A stretch of 31,721 nucleotides of DNA, from NCBI GenBank assembly GCA_051984675.1, contig JBPYFK010000105.1, positions 1 through 31,721 on the forward strand, read 5' to 3'. The number at the start of each line of letters is the position of its first letter. Positions within the stretch are counted from its first letter, which is position 1. Shown in pieces: positions 1 through 8,277 of this stretch. Below the pieces are notes generated by a model. That model had not been told where the DNA came from and did not search any database. It saw only the letters and a list, made by a program, of their open reading frames with translations. The translations under genes were made by a program, and so were the position numbers. Origin of the DNA: JBPYFK01 sp051984675 (GTDB lineage: Bacteria; Actinomycetota; Actinomycetes; Mycobacteriales; Pseudonocardiaceae).

Positions 1-112
1 GGTCGAGTTGGGCGTGGGAGCCCTCCTCGTCGGTCTCCTGGCCGAAGGTCATGGTGCCCAGCGCGAACGTGGACACCGCGCATCCACTGTGTCCCAGGGT
101 GCGGTACTGCAA
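1..112 (-). CDS. aldo/keto reductase, N-terminal part (runs off the left edge)
   Basis: The minus strand from 112 encodes an aldo/keto reductase N-terminus: QYRTLG, then VSTFALGTMTFG, the first beta strand and GxGTMTFG loop of these NADPH-dependent (beta/alpha)8 carbonyl reductases. The only start next to a ribosome site is TTG at 112-110, with GAGGAGAG a few bases upstream. Only about 37 codons lie in the window, so the catalytic Asp/Tyr/Lys/His residues are not visible. The start lies 11 bases after the stop of a lipoprotein signal-peptide fragment on the same strand, so the reductase is probably transcribed from that gene's promoter. The family assignment rests on the N-terminal motif alone; the substrate is unknown. 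Confidence 0.75.
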   Translation of the reverse strand, partial: MQYRTLGHSGCAVSTFALGTMTFGQETDEEGSHAQLD

Positions 113-123
113 CAGCTCTCTCC

Positions 124-225
124 TCAACGCCCAGTCGAACTGGCCTGTTGCCCATCACCGCATGCGGCGACCAGTGCCCCAGCTGCGAAGAGAATCGATA
201 CAGCTTTGATCCGTCGGTATTTCAT
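124..225 (-). pseudogene. remnant of a sugar ABC transporter substrate-binding lipoprotein (signal peptide only)
   Basis: A 33-codon frame starts at ATG 225 behind a good Shine-Dalgarno (AAGGAAG). It encodes a textbook lipoprotein signal: a basic start (MKYRRIK), a hydrophobic stretch and the lipobox ALVAAC, followed by a short Gly/Ser/Gln linker and a TGA. The mature part would be only 12 residues. Sugar-binding lipoproteins of ABC importers usually run to about 420 residues and begin this way. The cluster keeps the ATPase, regulator and glucosidase of such a system but has no permeases. I infer that a deletion removed the body of the binding protein and both permeases and joined the signal peptide to the aldo/keto reductase. 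A genuine tiny lipoprotein is the alternative. Confidence 0.55.
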
Positions 226-246
226 GCCGATCTTCCTTGATACGAC

Positions 247-298
247 GACTGGAAACACTAGGGACTGGAAACTAGGGACTGGAAACTAGGGACTGGAA
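247..298. repeat. 14-bp tandem repeat upstream of the lipoprotein remnant
   Basis: Three perfect consecutive copies of ACTAGGGACTGGAA occupy 257-270, 271-284 and 285-298. A partial copy (GACTGGAA) lies at 247-254. The array lies 32-73 bp upstream of the ATG at 225, where the promoter of that gene would be expected. It may be a slippage expansion or a repeated protein-binding site. Confidence 0.85.
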
Positions 299-310
299 AA
301 GACGACCGAA

Positions 311-350
311 GGCCACGTCATGTGGCCGTCCGCCCCATCGCAGGGGGCGG
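311..350. promoter_or_regulatory. two inverted repeats in the divergent sugar-cluster control region
   Basis: The gene-free stretch 226-599 separates the minus-strand lipoprotein remnant from the plus-strand ROK regulator. It holds two adjacent inverted repeats. One is GGCCAC-GTCAT-GTGGCC at 311-327. The other is CCGCCCC (330-336) facing GGGGCGG (344-350). An unusually AT-rich patch follows around 370-395. Neither repeat has a T-tract, so operator or 5' leader structure is likelier than a terminator. Apart from these, the 14-bp array and the 560-579 repeat, I see nothing in this stretch. Confidence 0.35.
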
Positions 351-559
351 GCTACTCGCCGGTCCCAGCGATGAGATGTTTCTTTATGATTAATTGAAGT
401 GCGCGGAAAGCAACATAGAGGGTGACCGGCGACACGTCAAGAGATCGGTTCGCGGAAACCATCGAACAAGTCTTCTAACGTGCTCAAATCGTTCCAGAAT
501 GGCCAAATGGGCAGGTAGGGAACATGCCCTGGCGTTGACCGGCAGGGCTGGCGTCGTTA

Positions 560-579
560 GGCTAAGGCTTTGTTTAGCC
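560..579. promoter_or_regulatory. inverted repeat just upstream of the ROK regulator, candidate autoregulatory operator
   Basis: GGCTAA (560-565) faces TTAGCC (574-579) across 8 bp, ending 20 bp before the GTG start of the ROK gene. ROK repressors commonly bind inverted repeats next to their own genes. The assignment rests on position and symmetry only. Confidence 0.35.
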
Positions 580-599
580 CTGATGAAAGCGAGTGTCCC

Positions 600-1835
600 G
601 TGGCGTCGCAGTCGGCCGACCTCCATCGAGCGGCCATCCTCGCGCTGGTGGGGAGGTCCGGCTCGCTGAGCCGATCCGAGATCGCGCAACGGCTGGAGCT
701 CAGCCCCGCGACGGTCACGCAACTGACCAAGGACCTCATCGGGCACGGCTTTCTCGAAGAGTTGGCCTTCGCCCCCTCCCGAGGCGGACGGCCCGCTCAG
801 CTGCTGGGCTTGAGGGGTTCCACCCCGCACGCGCTCGGCGTCAAGGTCACGCCGGACCATGTCGCGATCGCCGATGTCGGATTGGAGGGCACCGTCAGGG
901 ACATCTCCGTCCACGCCTTCGATTCCACGGCCGTCGACGCGCTGGGCGACTTGACCGACCTGTTGACCAGCTCCCTCGACGGCATGGCGGGAGATCCGCG
1001 ATCGCTGCTGGGCATCGGGCTGGGCGTGCCCGGCGGGGTCAGCGACCAGGCGGAGGGCGTGGTCAACGCCGACATCCTGGGATGGCGCGGTCTGCCGTTG
1101 GGCCGGCGCCTGCGCGCCAGCCTCGGCCTGCCCGTCCTGGTCGACAACGACGTCAACGCGCTGGCTTTCGCCGAGCGCCTCTACGGTCGGGGCCAGCAAC
1201 ATCATGACTTCGTCATCGTCACGATCGGTATCGGTATCGGTGCCGGCATCATCGCCAACGGGACTGTCTACCGGGGCGCGCATGGCGATGCGGGCGAACT
1301 CGGCCACATCCCGGTGGATTCGGACGGCCCACTGTGCGTGTGCGGCAACCGGGGCTGCCTCGAAGCTGTCATCGGTGATCGCGCGCTCGTCGCCGCCGCA
1401 CGGAGCGACGGCATTCTCACCGCCGATCAGGACATCGCCGATCTGCGTTCCGCCGCGGACGAGGGCAACGAGGCGGCGCAGGACCTCTTCCGCAATGCCG
1501 GGGAAAGCCTCGGCCGCGCTGTCGCCGGCCTGGTCAACCTGAGTGATCCTGAGATGGTCGTCGTCTTCGGTGAGGGCGCGAGCGTCTGGCAGCACTGGCG
1601 ACCGGGCTTTGACCCGGTCCTGCGCGCCCACCTCCCCGCGACCCGCAAGCACATCCCCGTCGAAATCGACAGCTGGGACGACCAAGCCTGGACCCAAGGC
1701 GCCGCCGCCCTGATCCTCGGCACGCCGTTCGACACGGCTGGAACAACCGGTGAGCAGGGCCGTCTCGTTCGCGCCCGCCTCACTACCAGCGGCAGCGCCG
1801 GCACGAAGGCGCCACTAGTCGGACCGGCCATGTGA
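600..1835 (+). CDS. ROK-family transcriptional regulator
   Basis: A ROK (repressor/ORF/kinase) regulator that senses a sugar or sugar phosphate and controls carbohydrate genes. From the GTG at 600 it is 411 residues. An N-terminal winged helix-turn-helix (about residues 22-57, LSRSEIAQRLELSPATVTQL) precedes the ROK domain. The ROK zinc-binding signature is complete: GELGH (H236), then CVCGNRGCLEA (C246, C248, C253). The kinase-like NDVNA (about 183-187) is also kept. The frame stays open ten codons further upstream to a TTG at 570, but that start would sit inside an inverted repeat, so GTG 600 is preferred although its ribosome site is weak. The gene is followed by the alpha-glucosidase and is the likely controller of the surrounding sugar genes. 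It looks intact. Confidence 0.9.
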   Translation: MASQSADLHRAAILALVGRSGSLSRSEIAQRLELSPATVTQLTKDLIGHGFLEELAFAPSRGGRPAQLLGLRGSTPHALGVKVTPDHVAIADVGLEGTVRDISVHAFDSTAVDALGDLTDLLTSSLDGMAGDPRSLLGIGLGVPGGVSDQAEGVVNADILGWRGLPLGRRLRASLGLPVLVDNDVNALAFAERLYGRGQQHHDFVIVTIGIGIGAGIIANGTVYRGAHGDAGELGHIPVDSDGPLCVCGNRGCLEAVIGDRALVAAARSDGILTADQDIADLRSAADEGNEAAQDLFRNAGESLGRAVAGLVNLSDPEMVVVFGEGASVWQHWRPGFDPVLRAHLPATRKHIPVEIDSWDDQAWTQGAAALILGTPFDTAGTTGEQGRLVRARLTTSGSAGTKAPLVGPAM

Positions 1836-1968
1836 CCAGACCGCTGCACCACACCCCCTGCCCTGAACCGAGACCCGGCGGTCTCCATGAGCTTTCTCGT
1901 TCGGTCGAGACCTCGAAGAGGGCCCGGTACCGCATCCTGAAACGCACCCCAGCACAGAGGGAGGACGT

Positions 1969-3639
1969 GTGACACAGGAAAGCACCGCTCACAGCGCTGC
2001 CCGGCGAGACGTGCCGTGGTGGCGGGAGGCGGTGATCTACCAGGTCTACATCCGCAGTTTCGCCGACGGTAACGGTGACGGGATGGGTGACATCGCGGGA
2101 ATCCGCGCGAGATTGCCGTATCTGCGGGATCTGGGGGTGGATGCGATCTGGATCAACCCCTGGTACCCGTCACCGCAGGCTGACGCCGGCTACGACGTCG
2201 CTGACTTCCGTGACATCGATCCGATGTTCGGGACGGTGGCCGAGGCCGAGCAGTTGATCGTCGAGGCGCATAGGAACGGGATTCGGGTGATCCCGGATAT
2301 CGTGCCGAACCACACCTCGGACCAGCACGCGTGGTTCCAGGCCGCGCTGGCCGCCGGTCCGGGCAGTCCGCAGCGGGAGCGCTACCTCTTCCGCCCGGGC
2401 AAGGGGCCGGATGGTGCCCAGCCGCCGAACAACTGGCAGTCCCGCTTCGGGGGTCCCGCATGGACCCGGGTGACCGAGTCCGACGGCAGTCCAGGCGAGT
2501 GGTACCTGCACCTTTTCGCCCCGGAGCAGCCGGATCTGAACTGGGCGCATCCAGAGGTGCGCGAGGAGTTCGAGTCGATCCTGCGGTTCTGGTTCGACCG
2601 GGGCGTGGACGGTTTCCGTATCGATGTCGCACACGGCCTCGTGAAGCATCCCGACCTGCCTGATGTCGTGGAGGACGGCGGTCCCCATTGGGGCGGTGAG
2701 CACCCGTACCGGGATCGCGATGAGGTGCACGACATCTACCGGGGCTGGCGGCGCATCGCCGACGAATACGCCGGTCACCGGAAGTTCGTCGCCGAAGCCT
2801 GGGTGCGGCCGCCGGAACGGTTGGCCAGGTACCTGCGGCCGGATGGTCTGCACACCGCGTTCAACTTCGACTTCCTGCAGTGCCCCTGGGACGCTCGACA
2901 GCTGCGGGACGTCATCGACACCACCCTGACGAGCCTCGGCGCGGAGGGCGCCCCGGCGACCTGGGTGCTGTCCAACCACGACGTGGTCCGCCACGTCACC
3001 CGCTACGGACGTGCCGAAACCGGGCACACGCACGGCGACCGCATGCAGGGTTACGGCAGTCCGGTCGACCTCGAACTCGGTACCCGGCGCGCGAGAGCCG
3101 CGGCGTTGCTGTCGCTGTCCCTACCCGGCGGCGCCTACGTCTACCAGGGAGAAGAACTCGGTCTCTGGGAAGTCGAGGACATCCCCGAGGCACTGCTGCA
3201 AGACCCGATCTGGGAACGCACGAACCATGCCGCCCGCGGCCGGGACGGCTGCCGGGTTCCGCTGCCCTGGTCGGGGGAGGCACCAACGTTCGGGTTCACT
3301 CCCATCAGTGCTACGGCCGAGGCGTGGCTGCCACAGCCCGAGGCGTGGAAGGCCCTCACCGCCGAGGCACAGGACGGCGACCCGGGCTCGATGCTGGAGC
3401 TGTACCGGGCGGCGCTGCGGATTCGCCGCGAGCACCCGGCCCTCGGCGAAGGCGACCTGGTGTGGAACGACGCGGGCGAGGGTGTGCTGTCCTTTACCCG
3501 CGCCCCCGGCTTCGCCTGCATCGTCAACCTCTCCGACCACCCGTACCGGCTGCCGGAGTACGACCGCGTCCTGCTGGCCAGCGGCCCGCTCGACGGCGAC
3601 CAACTGCCGACCGACACCGCGATCTGGCTCGCTGTCTGA
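1969..3639 (+). CDS. alpha-glucosidase / oligo-glucosidase, GH13 family
   Basis: A cytoplasmic retaining glycoside hydrolase that probably releases glucose from imported alpha-linked oligosaccharides. The 556 residues have no signal peptide. The four GH13 regions are in order: DIVPNH (about 110-115), GFRIDVAHG with nucleophile D219, VAEAWV with acid/base E276, and SNHDVV with transition-state stabiliser D338. The opening VIYQVYIRSFADGNGDGMGD is typical of actinobacterial alpha-glucosidases and trehalose-type enzymes. The start is GTG 1969 behind a strong AGAGGGAGGA. About 130 bp without a gene separates it from the ROK regulator upstream. Length and catalytic residues are intact. The exact linkage preference (maltose, isomaltose, sucrose, trehalose) cannot be read from sequence alone. 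Confidence 0.92.
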   Translation: MTQESTAHSAARRDVPWWREAVIYQVYIRSFADGNGDGMGDIAGIRARLPYLRDLGVDAIWINPWYPSPQADAGYDVADFRDIDPMFGTVAEAEQLIVEAHRNGIRVIPDIVPNHTSDQHAWFQAALAAGPGSPQRERYLFRPGKGPDGAQPPNNWQSRFGGPAWTRVTESDGSPGEWYLHLFAPEQPDLNWAHPEVREEFESILRFWFDRGVDGFRIDVAHGLVKHPDLPDVVEDGGPHWGGEHPYRDRDEVHDIYRGWRRIADEYAGHRKFVAEAWVRPPERLARYLRPDGLHTAFNFDFLQCPWDARQLRDVIDTTLTSLGAEGAPATWVLSNHDVVRHVTRYGRAETGHTHGDRMQGYGSPVDLELGTRRARAAALLSLSLPGGAYVYQGEELGLWEVEDIPEALLQDPIWERTNHAARGRDGCRVPLPWSGEAPTFGFTPISATAEAWLPQPEAWKALTAEAQDGDPGSMLELYRAALRIRREHPALGEGDLVWNDAGEGVLSFTRAPGFACIVNLSDHPYRLPEYDRVLLASGPLDGDQLPTDTAIWLAV

Positions 3640-3652
3640 CCAGGTCGCGCTC

Positions 3653-4752
3653 TTATCCCAGGCGTTGCCCGGTGGTCCCGGAGAACAGGTGGGCCTCGCC
3701 GGGGCGGATGCGTGCCCGGATGCGCTCACCCTTGGCTGGCGGGTCGCGGGGGTCGACGCGGGCGATGACGTCCACGTCGCCGTGCGCCGGATCATGCTCG
3801 GCCAGGGTGACGTAGCAGTAGGCGTCCGAGCCCAGCTCCTCGACGAGGTTCACGGTCATGGGCAGTCCCTCGTCGGCTTCGCCGACGAGTTCCAGCGACT
3901 CCGGCCGGAAGCCCAGCGTGACGGTGTCGCTGCCGTCGTTGGTTGCGGCGGCCATCGCGGTTCGTGGCAGGGGGATGCGGGTGCCGGCGAGTTCGACGCC
4001 GTCGGCGCGCAACCGCACGCTGGAGAGGTTCATCGCGGGCGCGCCGATGAACCCGGCCACGAACACGTTCGCCGGCTGTTCGTAGAGCGCGCGGGGCCTG
4101 TCACATTGTTGCAGCACGCCGTCGCGGAGCACGGCGACGCGGTCGCCCATGGTCATGGCTTCCACTTGATCGTGGGTGACGTAGACCGTGGTGGTGCCCA
4201 GACGGCGTTGCAGAGCGGCGATCTGGGTGCGCGTGGACACCCGCAGCTTGGCGTCCAAATTGGACAGTGGTTCGTCCATGAGGAACACTTGCGGCTCGCG
4301 CACGATGGCCCGGCCCATGGCGACGCGCTGCCGTTGCCCACCGGAGAGCGCCTTGGGTTTGCGCTCCAGGAACGGTTCCAGGTCCAGCAGTTTCGCGGCT
4401 TCGCCCACCCTGCGGCGGATCTCGTCCTTGGCGGTGCCGGCGATCTTCAGGGCGAATCCCATGTTGTCCGCCACGGTCATGTGCGGGTACAGGGCGTAGC
4501 TTTGGAACACCATCGCGATGTCGCGTTCCTTCGGCGAGAGCGCGGTGACATCGCGACCGCCGATGTGGATCGCCCCGGAGTCGACCTCTTCCAGCCCGGC
4601 GAGCATCCGCAGCGAGGTGGACTTTCCGCAGCCGGAGGGCCGACCAGAACGAGGAACTCGCTGTCGGCGATTTCCAGGTCCAGGGTGTCCACCGCCGGGC
4701 GTTCCGTGCCCTGGAAGTGCCGGGTTGTCTTGTCGTAGATCACGGTTGCCAT
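3653..4752 (-). pseudogene. sugar ABC transporter ATPase (MsmK/UgpC type), frameshifted in Walker A
   Basis: The shared ATPase of CUT1-type sugar importers. Translation starts well at ATG 4752 (AAAGGAA upstream) and reads MATVIYDK through FLVLVG. There one base is missing near plus-strand 4638-4643: the next bases in that frame read PPAAESPP, whereas the neighbouring frame gives exactly PSGCGKSTSLRMLAG. Beyond this point everything is present: the Q loop (MVFQSYALYPHM), signature (LSGGQRQRVAMGRA), Walker B (VFLMDEPLSNLDA), H loop (VTHDQVEA) and the C-terminal regulatory part. The sum, about 366 residues, is normal family length. Restarting at ATG 4606 would give a protein without Walker A, so as written the gene cannot make a working ATPase. 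It lies 46 bp downstream of the truncated kinase on the same strand. A sequencing error at a GC run is the alternative. Confidence 0.85.
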
Positions 4753-4798
4753 GGATGTGTTCCTTTCCGTGCCATGCATCGCAGGTGTGCGGGGCGGG

Positions 4799-6007
4799 TC
4801 AGGCGAGCCTGCGCCAGACGGGTTCCAACGCGTCGATCGCGGCGAGGTAGGCGGCGTAAGCCTCGTCGAGCACCGCGCCGCGGTCTGGATCGGGGATGTG
4901 CCTGCGGTCGACGTGCGCCAGCGACGCGGCGTGCTTGAGGGTGTCGAGGGCACCGATGCCGAGCGCGGCGAGCAGGGCCGCACCGCGAGCCCCTGCCTCG
5001 CTGGCATCGGTGATCTCGACCGTGGTGTGCAGGGCGTCGGCGAACATCTGCGCCCACACGTCGCTGCGCGCGGCCCCGCCGCCGAGCCGGACGGCGGGTG
5101 CGATGTCGAAGCGGTCGCGCAGCGCGTCGACGTGGACGCGGTGGTTGAGCACGACACCTTCGAGCATCGCTCGGAGCAGATCTCCTCGGTCGTGCCAGCC
5201 GCGGACACCGATGAAGGCCGCGCTGGCGTGCCCGCCATGCGGGGAGCCGTAGAGAAACGGATGGTAGAGGATCTCCGATCGGCCGGACAACCGCTCGCCG
5301 ACCTCCCGTGTCGCGGCGGCGTAAGGATCTTCGCCCGGAGTGACGGGGATACCGAGGGAGTCGAGGAACCACTCCAGGTTGGTCGCGGATGCCGGGGAGG
5401 TGGCCATGTTCATCCACCGGCCGGAGCGGACGAAGTTGCGCGCCTGCCACCGGGAGTCGACGCAGACGTGGTCGCTGACGATCTGGTTGATACTGAACGT
5501 GCCCGCGACCAGCGAGAGCGTCCCGGGCCCGGTGGCGCCCATACCGATCGCCGTGGCGTCCACGTCGTGCGCTCCGGTGACGACCGGCGTGCCGGGCGCC
5601 AATCCGGTCGTCGCCCCCGCTTCCTCGGTCACCCGGCCCGCGATGTGCTCGCTGGGCAGGATCGGGGGCAGTTTCACCCGCAGGTCCGCCAAGCCGAACA
5701 GGTCCAGTGCCGCGACGGAGTAGTCCTGGGTGCGCACGTCGGTGAACGAGGCGCTGGCCTCGGTCGGGTCGGTGCTGACCTCGCCGGTCAGCCGCGCCCT
5801 GAGCCAGTCCTTGCAGAACAGCAACCAGCGCGCCCGCGTCAGCGTCTCCGGCTCGTACTGCCGCAGCCACGCCAGCAGTGCTGCGGGCGAGCCCGCGAAC
5901 GGAACCTGGCCGGTCAGTTCCACGGCCTGCGCCGCGACCTCGCCGGACTGCCAGCCAGCGACGATCCCATGTGCTCGGGTGTCCATGGCGATGATCGCCG
6001 GCCGCAT
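4799..6007 (-). pseudogene. FGGY-family carbohydrate kinase, N-terminally truncated
   Basis: The frame matches FGGY sugar/polyol kinases from about their residue 90 onward: MRPAIIAMDTRAHGIV, the linker to LFCKDWLRARLTGE, then the C-terminal ATPase half with GAHDVDATAIGMG, GTFSINQI and RLGGGAARSDVWAQM. Full-length members are about 490-500 residues and open with a DxGT phosphate-binding motif; this one has 402 and lacks that opening. The missing part cannot lie upstream, because only 38 bp separate the first ATG from the divergent aldolase start. No ribosome site precedes the ATG: the preceding bases are A-rich. I infer loss of the 5' end through a rearrangement, leaving a probably inactive protein. 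The original substrate may have been a polyol or pentose, judging only from family resemblance. Confidence 0.8.
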
Positions 6008-6045
6008 TTTTGTTTGTGTTTGAATCGGCCCGAAAGGTGACAGGT

Positions 6046-6945
6046 ATGACCCTCATCCCGACCGGCGAGATCATCAGCAGCGCGCGAGACACGCGTACCG
6101 GCGTCGGCTCGTTCAACGTCATCCAGCTCGAACACGCCGAAGCGATCGCGGCCGGCTCCGAGGCCGCCGGCATGCCGGTGATCCTGCAGATCAGCGAGAA
6201 CTGCGTGGCGTACCACGGCGGTCTCCCCGCCATCGGCGCGGCCACCCTCGCCGTCGCGAGAAACGCCACGACACCGGTAGCGGTCCACCTCGACCACGCG
6301 ACCCGAGCCGAGTTGGTGCACGAAGCGGCGGAGCTGGGTTTCGGCTCGGTGATGTTCGATGCCTCGACCCGGCCGTATGCCGACAACATCCGCGCGACCG
6401 CCGCGATGGTCGCTTGGTGCCACAGCCGCGGTGTCTGGGTCGAAGCGGAGCTGGGAGAGGTTGGTGGCAAAGACGGCGTGCACGCCCCAGAAGCGCGCAC
6501 CGACCCGACCGAAGCCGCCCACTACGTCGGCGCCACCGGTGTGGACGCGCTCGCGGTCGCGGTAGGTACCTCGCACGCCATGCTCACGCGGGACGCCGCC
6601 GTTGATTTCGACCTCATCGCGGGGCTGCGGACCGAGCTGGCGGTGCCACTGGTGCTACACGGCTCTTCGGGCGTCCCCGACGCGGACCTCAGCCGTGCCG
6701 TCCAAGCGGGCATGACCAAGATCAACGTTGGCACTCAGCTGAACAAGGCATTCACCCACAGCGTTCGCCAGTACCTCAGCGACGCCCCGGATGTCGTGGA
6801 CCCGCGCAAGTACCTCGGAGCCGGCCGCGACGCCATCTCCCGGGAAGTCCAGCACCTCCTGAGGGCGCTCAACTCACCTTGTCCCGAGCCCGAGACGCCG
6901 CTGACCGGAAAGTCTCCTACGTCTTCGGAACGTCCTGAGACCTGA
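6046..6945 (+). CDS. class II fructose/tagatose-bisphosphate aldolase family protein
   Basis: A zinc-dependent class II aldolase that cleaves a ketose bisphosphate to dihydroxyacetone phosphate and an aldehyde. The 299 residues contain the expected sites: HLDHAT with catalytic D83 and zinc ligand H84, the glutamate region VEAELGEVGGKDG (about 132-144), zinc ligand H177 in GTSHA, H205 in LHGSSG, and the phosphate-binding KINVGT. ATG 6046 is chosen because GAAAGGTGAC precedes it; a TTG 36 bp upstream keeps the frame open without a ribosome site. The last roughly 20 residues are a low-complexity tail. Its promoter must lie within the truncated kinase gene. Next to a kinase, it would have completed a pathway of the type sugar, sugar phosphate, triose phosphates. 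The exact sugar is unknown. Confidence 0.88.
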   Translation: MTLIPTGEIISSARDTRTGVGSFNVIQLEHAEAIAAGSEAAGMPVILQISENCVAYHGGLPAIGAATLAVARNATTPVAVHLDHATRAELVHEAAELGFGSVMFDASTRPYADNIRATAAMVAWCHSRGVWVEAELGEVGGKDGVHAPEARTDPTEAAHYVGATGVDALAVAVGTSHAMLTRDAAVDFDLIAGLRTELAVPLVLHGSSGVPDADLSRAVQAGMTKINVGTQLNKAFTHSVRQYLSDAPDVVDPRKYLGAGRDAISREVQHLLRALNSPCPEPETPLTGKSPTSSERPET

Positions 6946-6959
6946 CGGGTTGCCAACTG

Positions 6960-6972
6960 GGTCCGCGGGACC
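6960..6972 (+). terminator. short hairpin after the aldolase gene
   Basis: GGTCC-GCG-GGACC forms a compact stem-loop 15 bp after the aldolase stop. There is no T-tract. A weak terminator candidate. Confidence 0.25.
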
Positions 6973-7049
6973 GATGATCATCCGCAAGGCCCGGACCAGC
7001 GCGTCGAGATGCCGTTCGGTCCCGTCCACAACCGAAAGGACACGCCGGG

Positions 7050-7541
7050 ATGAGCCAAAGCACTGTTGCGCCGCTGCTTCTCCGCAGCGTCGTCGGCGGA
7101 ACCATGGTCGCGCACGGCCTACGGCATGGCCGCACCCTGGAGGGCACCGCCGGCTGGTTCGAGAGCATCGGCTTCCGCGAGCCCATGTTGCAGGCACGGC
7201 TCAGTGCGATGGTCGAAGTGGGCGCGGGAACGGCATTGCTTCTGGGCGCCGGCACGCCGTTCGCGGCATCGGCGGTCGTGGGCACCATGGCGGTGGCCGC
7301 CCGCACGGTGCACGTGCGCAATGGGTTCTTCATTACGGAAGAAGGATTTGAATACGTGCTGACCTTGGCGGCGGCCTCGACCGCGCTGGCGGCCAGCGGG
7401 CCGGGGTGGCTGAGCGTGGACCGGTTGCTGAAGCGGGAGAACAAGCTCACCGGTCTCAAAGGGGCGGTCATCTCCGCCGGTCTGGGTGTCGCGGCGGCCG
7501 CGGGGCAGCTGCGTGCGTTCTGGAGGGAGCCACAGCGCTGA
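7050..7541 (+). CDS. DoxX-family membrane protein
   Basis: A 163-residue integral membrane protein of the DoxX type. Evidence is the N-terminal LLLRSVVGGTMVAHGLRHG, the following GTAGWFESIGF loop, and three to four hydrophobic helices (about 8-25, 52-70, 74-92, 103-122). DoxX proteins are linked to redox and thiol-stress defence in actinobacteria, but this member's partner is unknown. AAAGGAC lies 10 bp upstream of the ATG. It stands alone, converging with the anti-sigma gene 49 bp away; that gap holds a direct repeat of CAGAAGGGGTC. Confidence 0.8.
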   Translation: MSQSTVAPLLLRSVVGGTMVAHGLRHGRTLEGTAGWFESIGFREPMLQARLSAMVEVGAGTALLLGAGTPFAASAVVGTMAVAARTVHVRNGFFITEEGFEYVLTLAAASTALAASGPGWLSVDRLLKRENKLTGLKGAVISAGLGVAAAAGQLRAFWREPQR

Positions 7542-7590
7542 TCCGGGCCGCCGACGGACCTGCGCCAGAAGGGGTCGACGTCAGAAGGGG

Positions 7591-8277
7591 TCAGCCGGTG
7601 AACCGGGCGGTGGCGATGACAGTGCCATCGTTGGCGACAAGTCGGGCGGCGACGAGGGCGGCGGGGTCCAGGCCGGTTGGTGCCCCCCAATAGCCGTAGC
7701 CGTGCGTGAGCGGGAACTGTCCGATCGAAACGAGCCGCCCGTCGGCGGTCTGAAGTTGGCAGGAGACCGTGTCGTTGCCGCGGTCGGTGTCGACGGTCAT
7801 GTAGATCCACGGCGGCGTGCCGGTATAGGCGAAGACTTGGCCCACGGGCTTCTGGCCGGGCTGAACGTGGTCGGCGACGAGCTGGGCCGTTCGCAGGCGG
7901 TGCTCGGCGGAGGCGACTGGCGACGCGGGCACGTGGCTCTGGGTGAGCACACCCAATGTCCAGCCCCCGAGGCCGGCGACCGCCGCGATCACGATGGCCA
8001 CGGCGGTGGCTAGCAGCCACTGCCGGCGGCGTTGCGCGCGCTGACGGATCCCGAGGCGGCGCAGGACTCGGCCTTCGAAACCGACCGGGGGTTCGGTGCC
8101 GGGAACGAGGGCGAGCAGGCCGTCGCTGACCATGGTCAGCTCGGCAAGGTGCTCGCGGCAGGCGGGGCACCGGTCTCGGTGCGCGAGGGCGGCGGCGCGC
8201 TCCCGGCCAGTCAGAACGCCGAGGGCGAGCTCGCTGGCGAGTTCGCGGAACCGCTCGCAGTCCGGCCGCTCAGTCAT
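7591..8277 (-). CDS. anti-sigma factor, zinc-finger (ZAS) and RskA-like
   Basis: A membrane-anchored anti-sigma factor of 228 residues. The N-terminal cytoplasmic domain carries the ZAS motif H33-x3-C37-x2-C40 (LAHRDRCPAC), which holds the cognate sigma factor. One transmembrane helix follows at about 87-106. The remaining 120 residues are an extracytoplasmic domain of the RskA type, containing the W-x-Y-M-T-V-D pattern near 165 seen in that domain. Its start overlaps the sigma factor stop by 8 bp, so the two are translationally coupled. Release would require proteolysis of the anchored protein, by analogy with SigK/RskA; no protease gene is adjacent. Confidence 0.88.
   Translation of the reverse strand: MTERPDCERFRELASELALGVLTGRERAAALAHRDRCPACREHLAELTMVSDGLLALVPGTEPPVGFEGRVLRRLGIRQRAQRRRQWLLATAVAIVIAAVAGLGGWTLGVLTQSHVPASPVASAEHRLRTAQLVADHVQPGQKPVGQVFAYTGTPPWIYMTVDTDRGNDTVSCQLQTADGRLVSIGQFPLTHGYGYWGAPTGLDPAALVAARLVANDGTVIATARFTG

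Noticed and set aside
390..1697. Long minus-strand open frame opposite the ROK gene
   Set aside because: It is antisense to a gene with a complete helix-turn-helix and ROK zinc signature, has no recognisable domain, and open antisense frames are expected at this GC content.
4630..4650. Programmed ribosomal frameshift in the ABC ATPase
   Set aside because: There is no slippery heptamer followed by a structure, and the family does not use frameshifting; mutation or sequence error is simpler.
3011..4738. Long plus-strand open frame (575 codons) opposite the glucosidase end and ABC ATPase
   Set aside because: It crosses two unrelated genes with clear motifs on their own frames and contains none itself.
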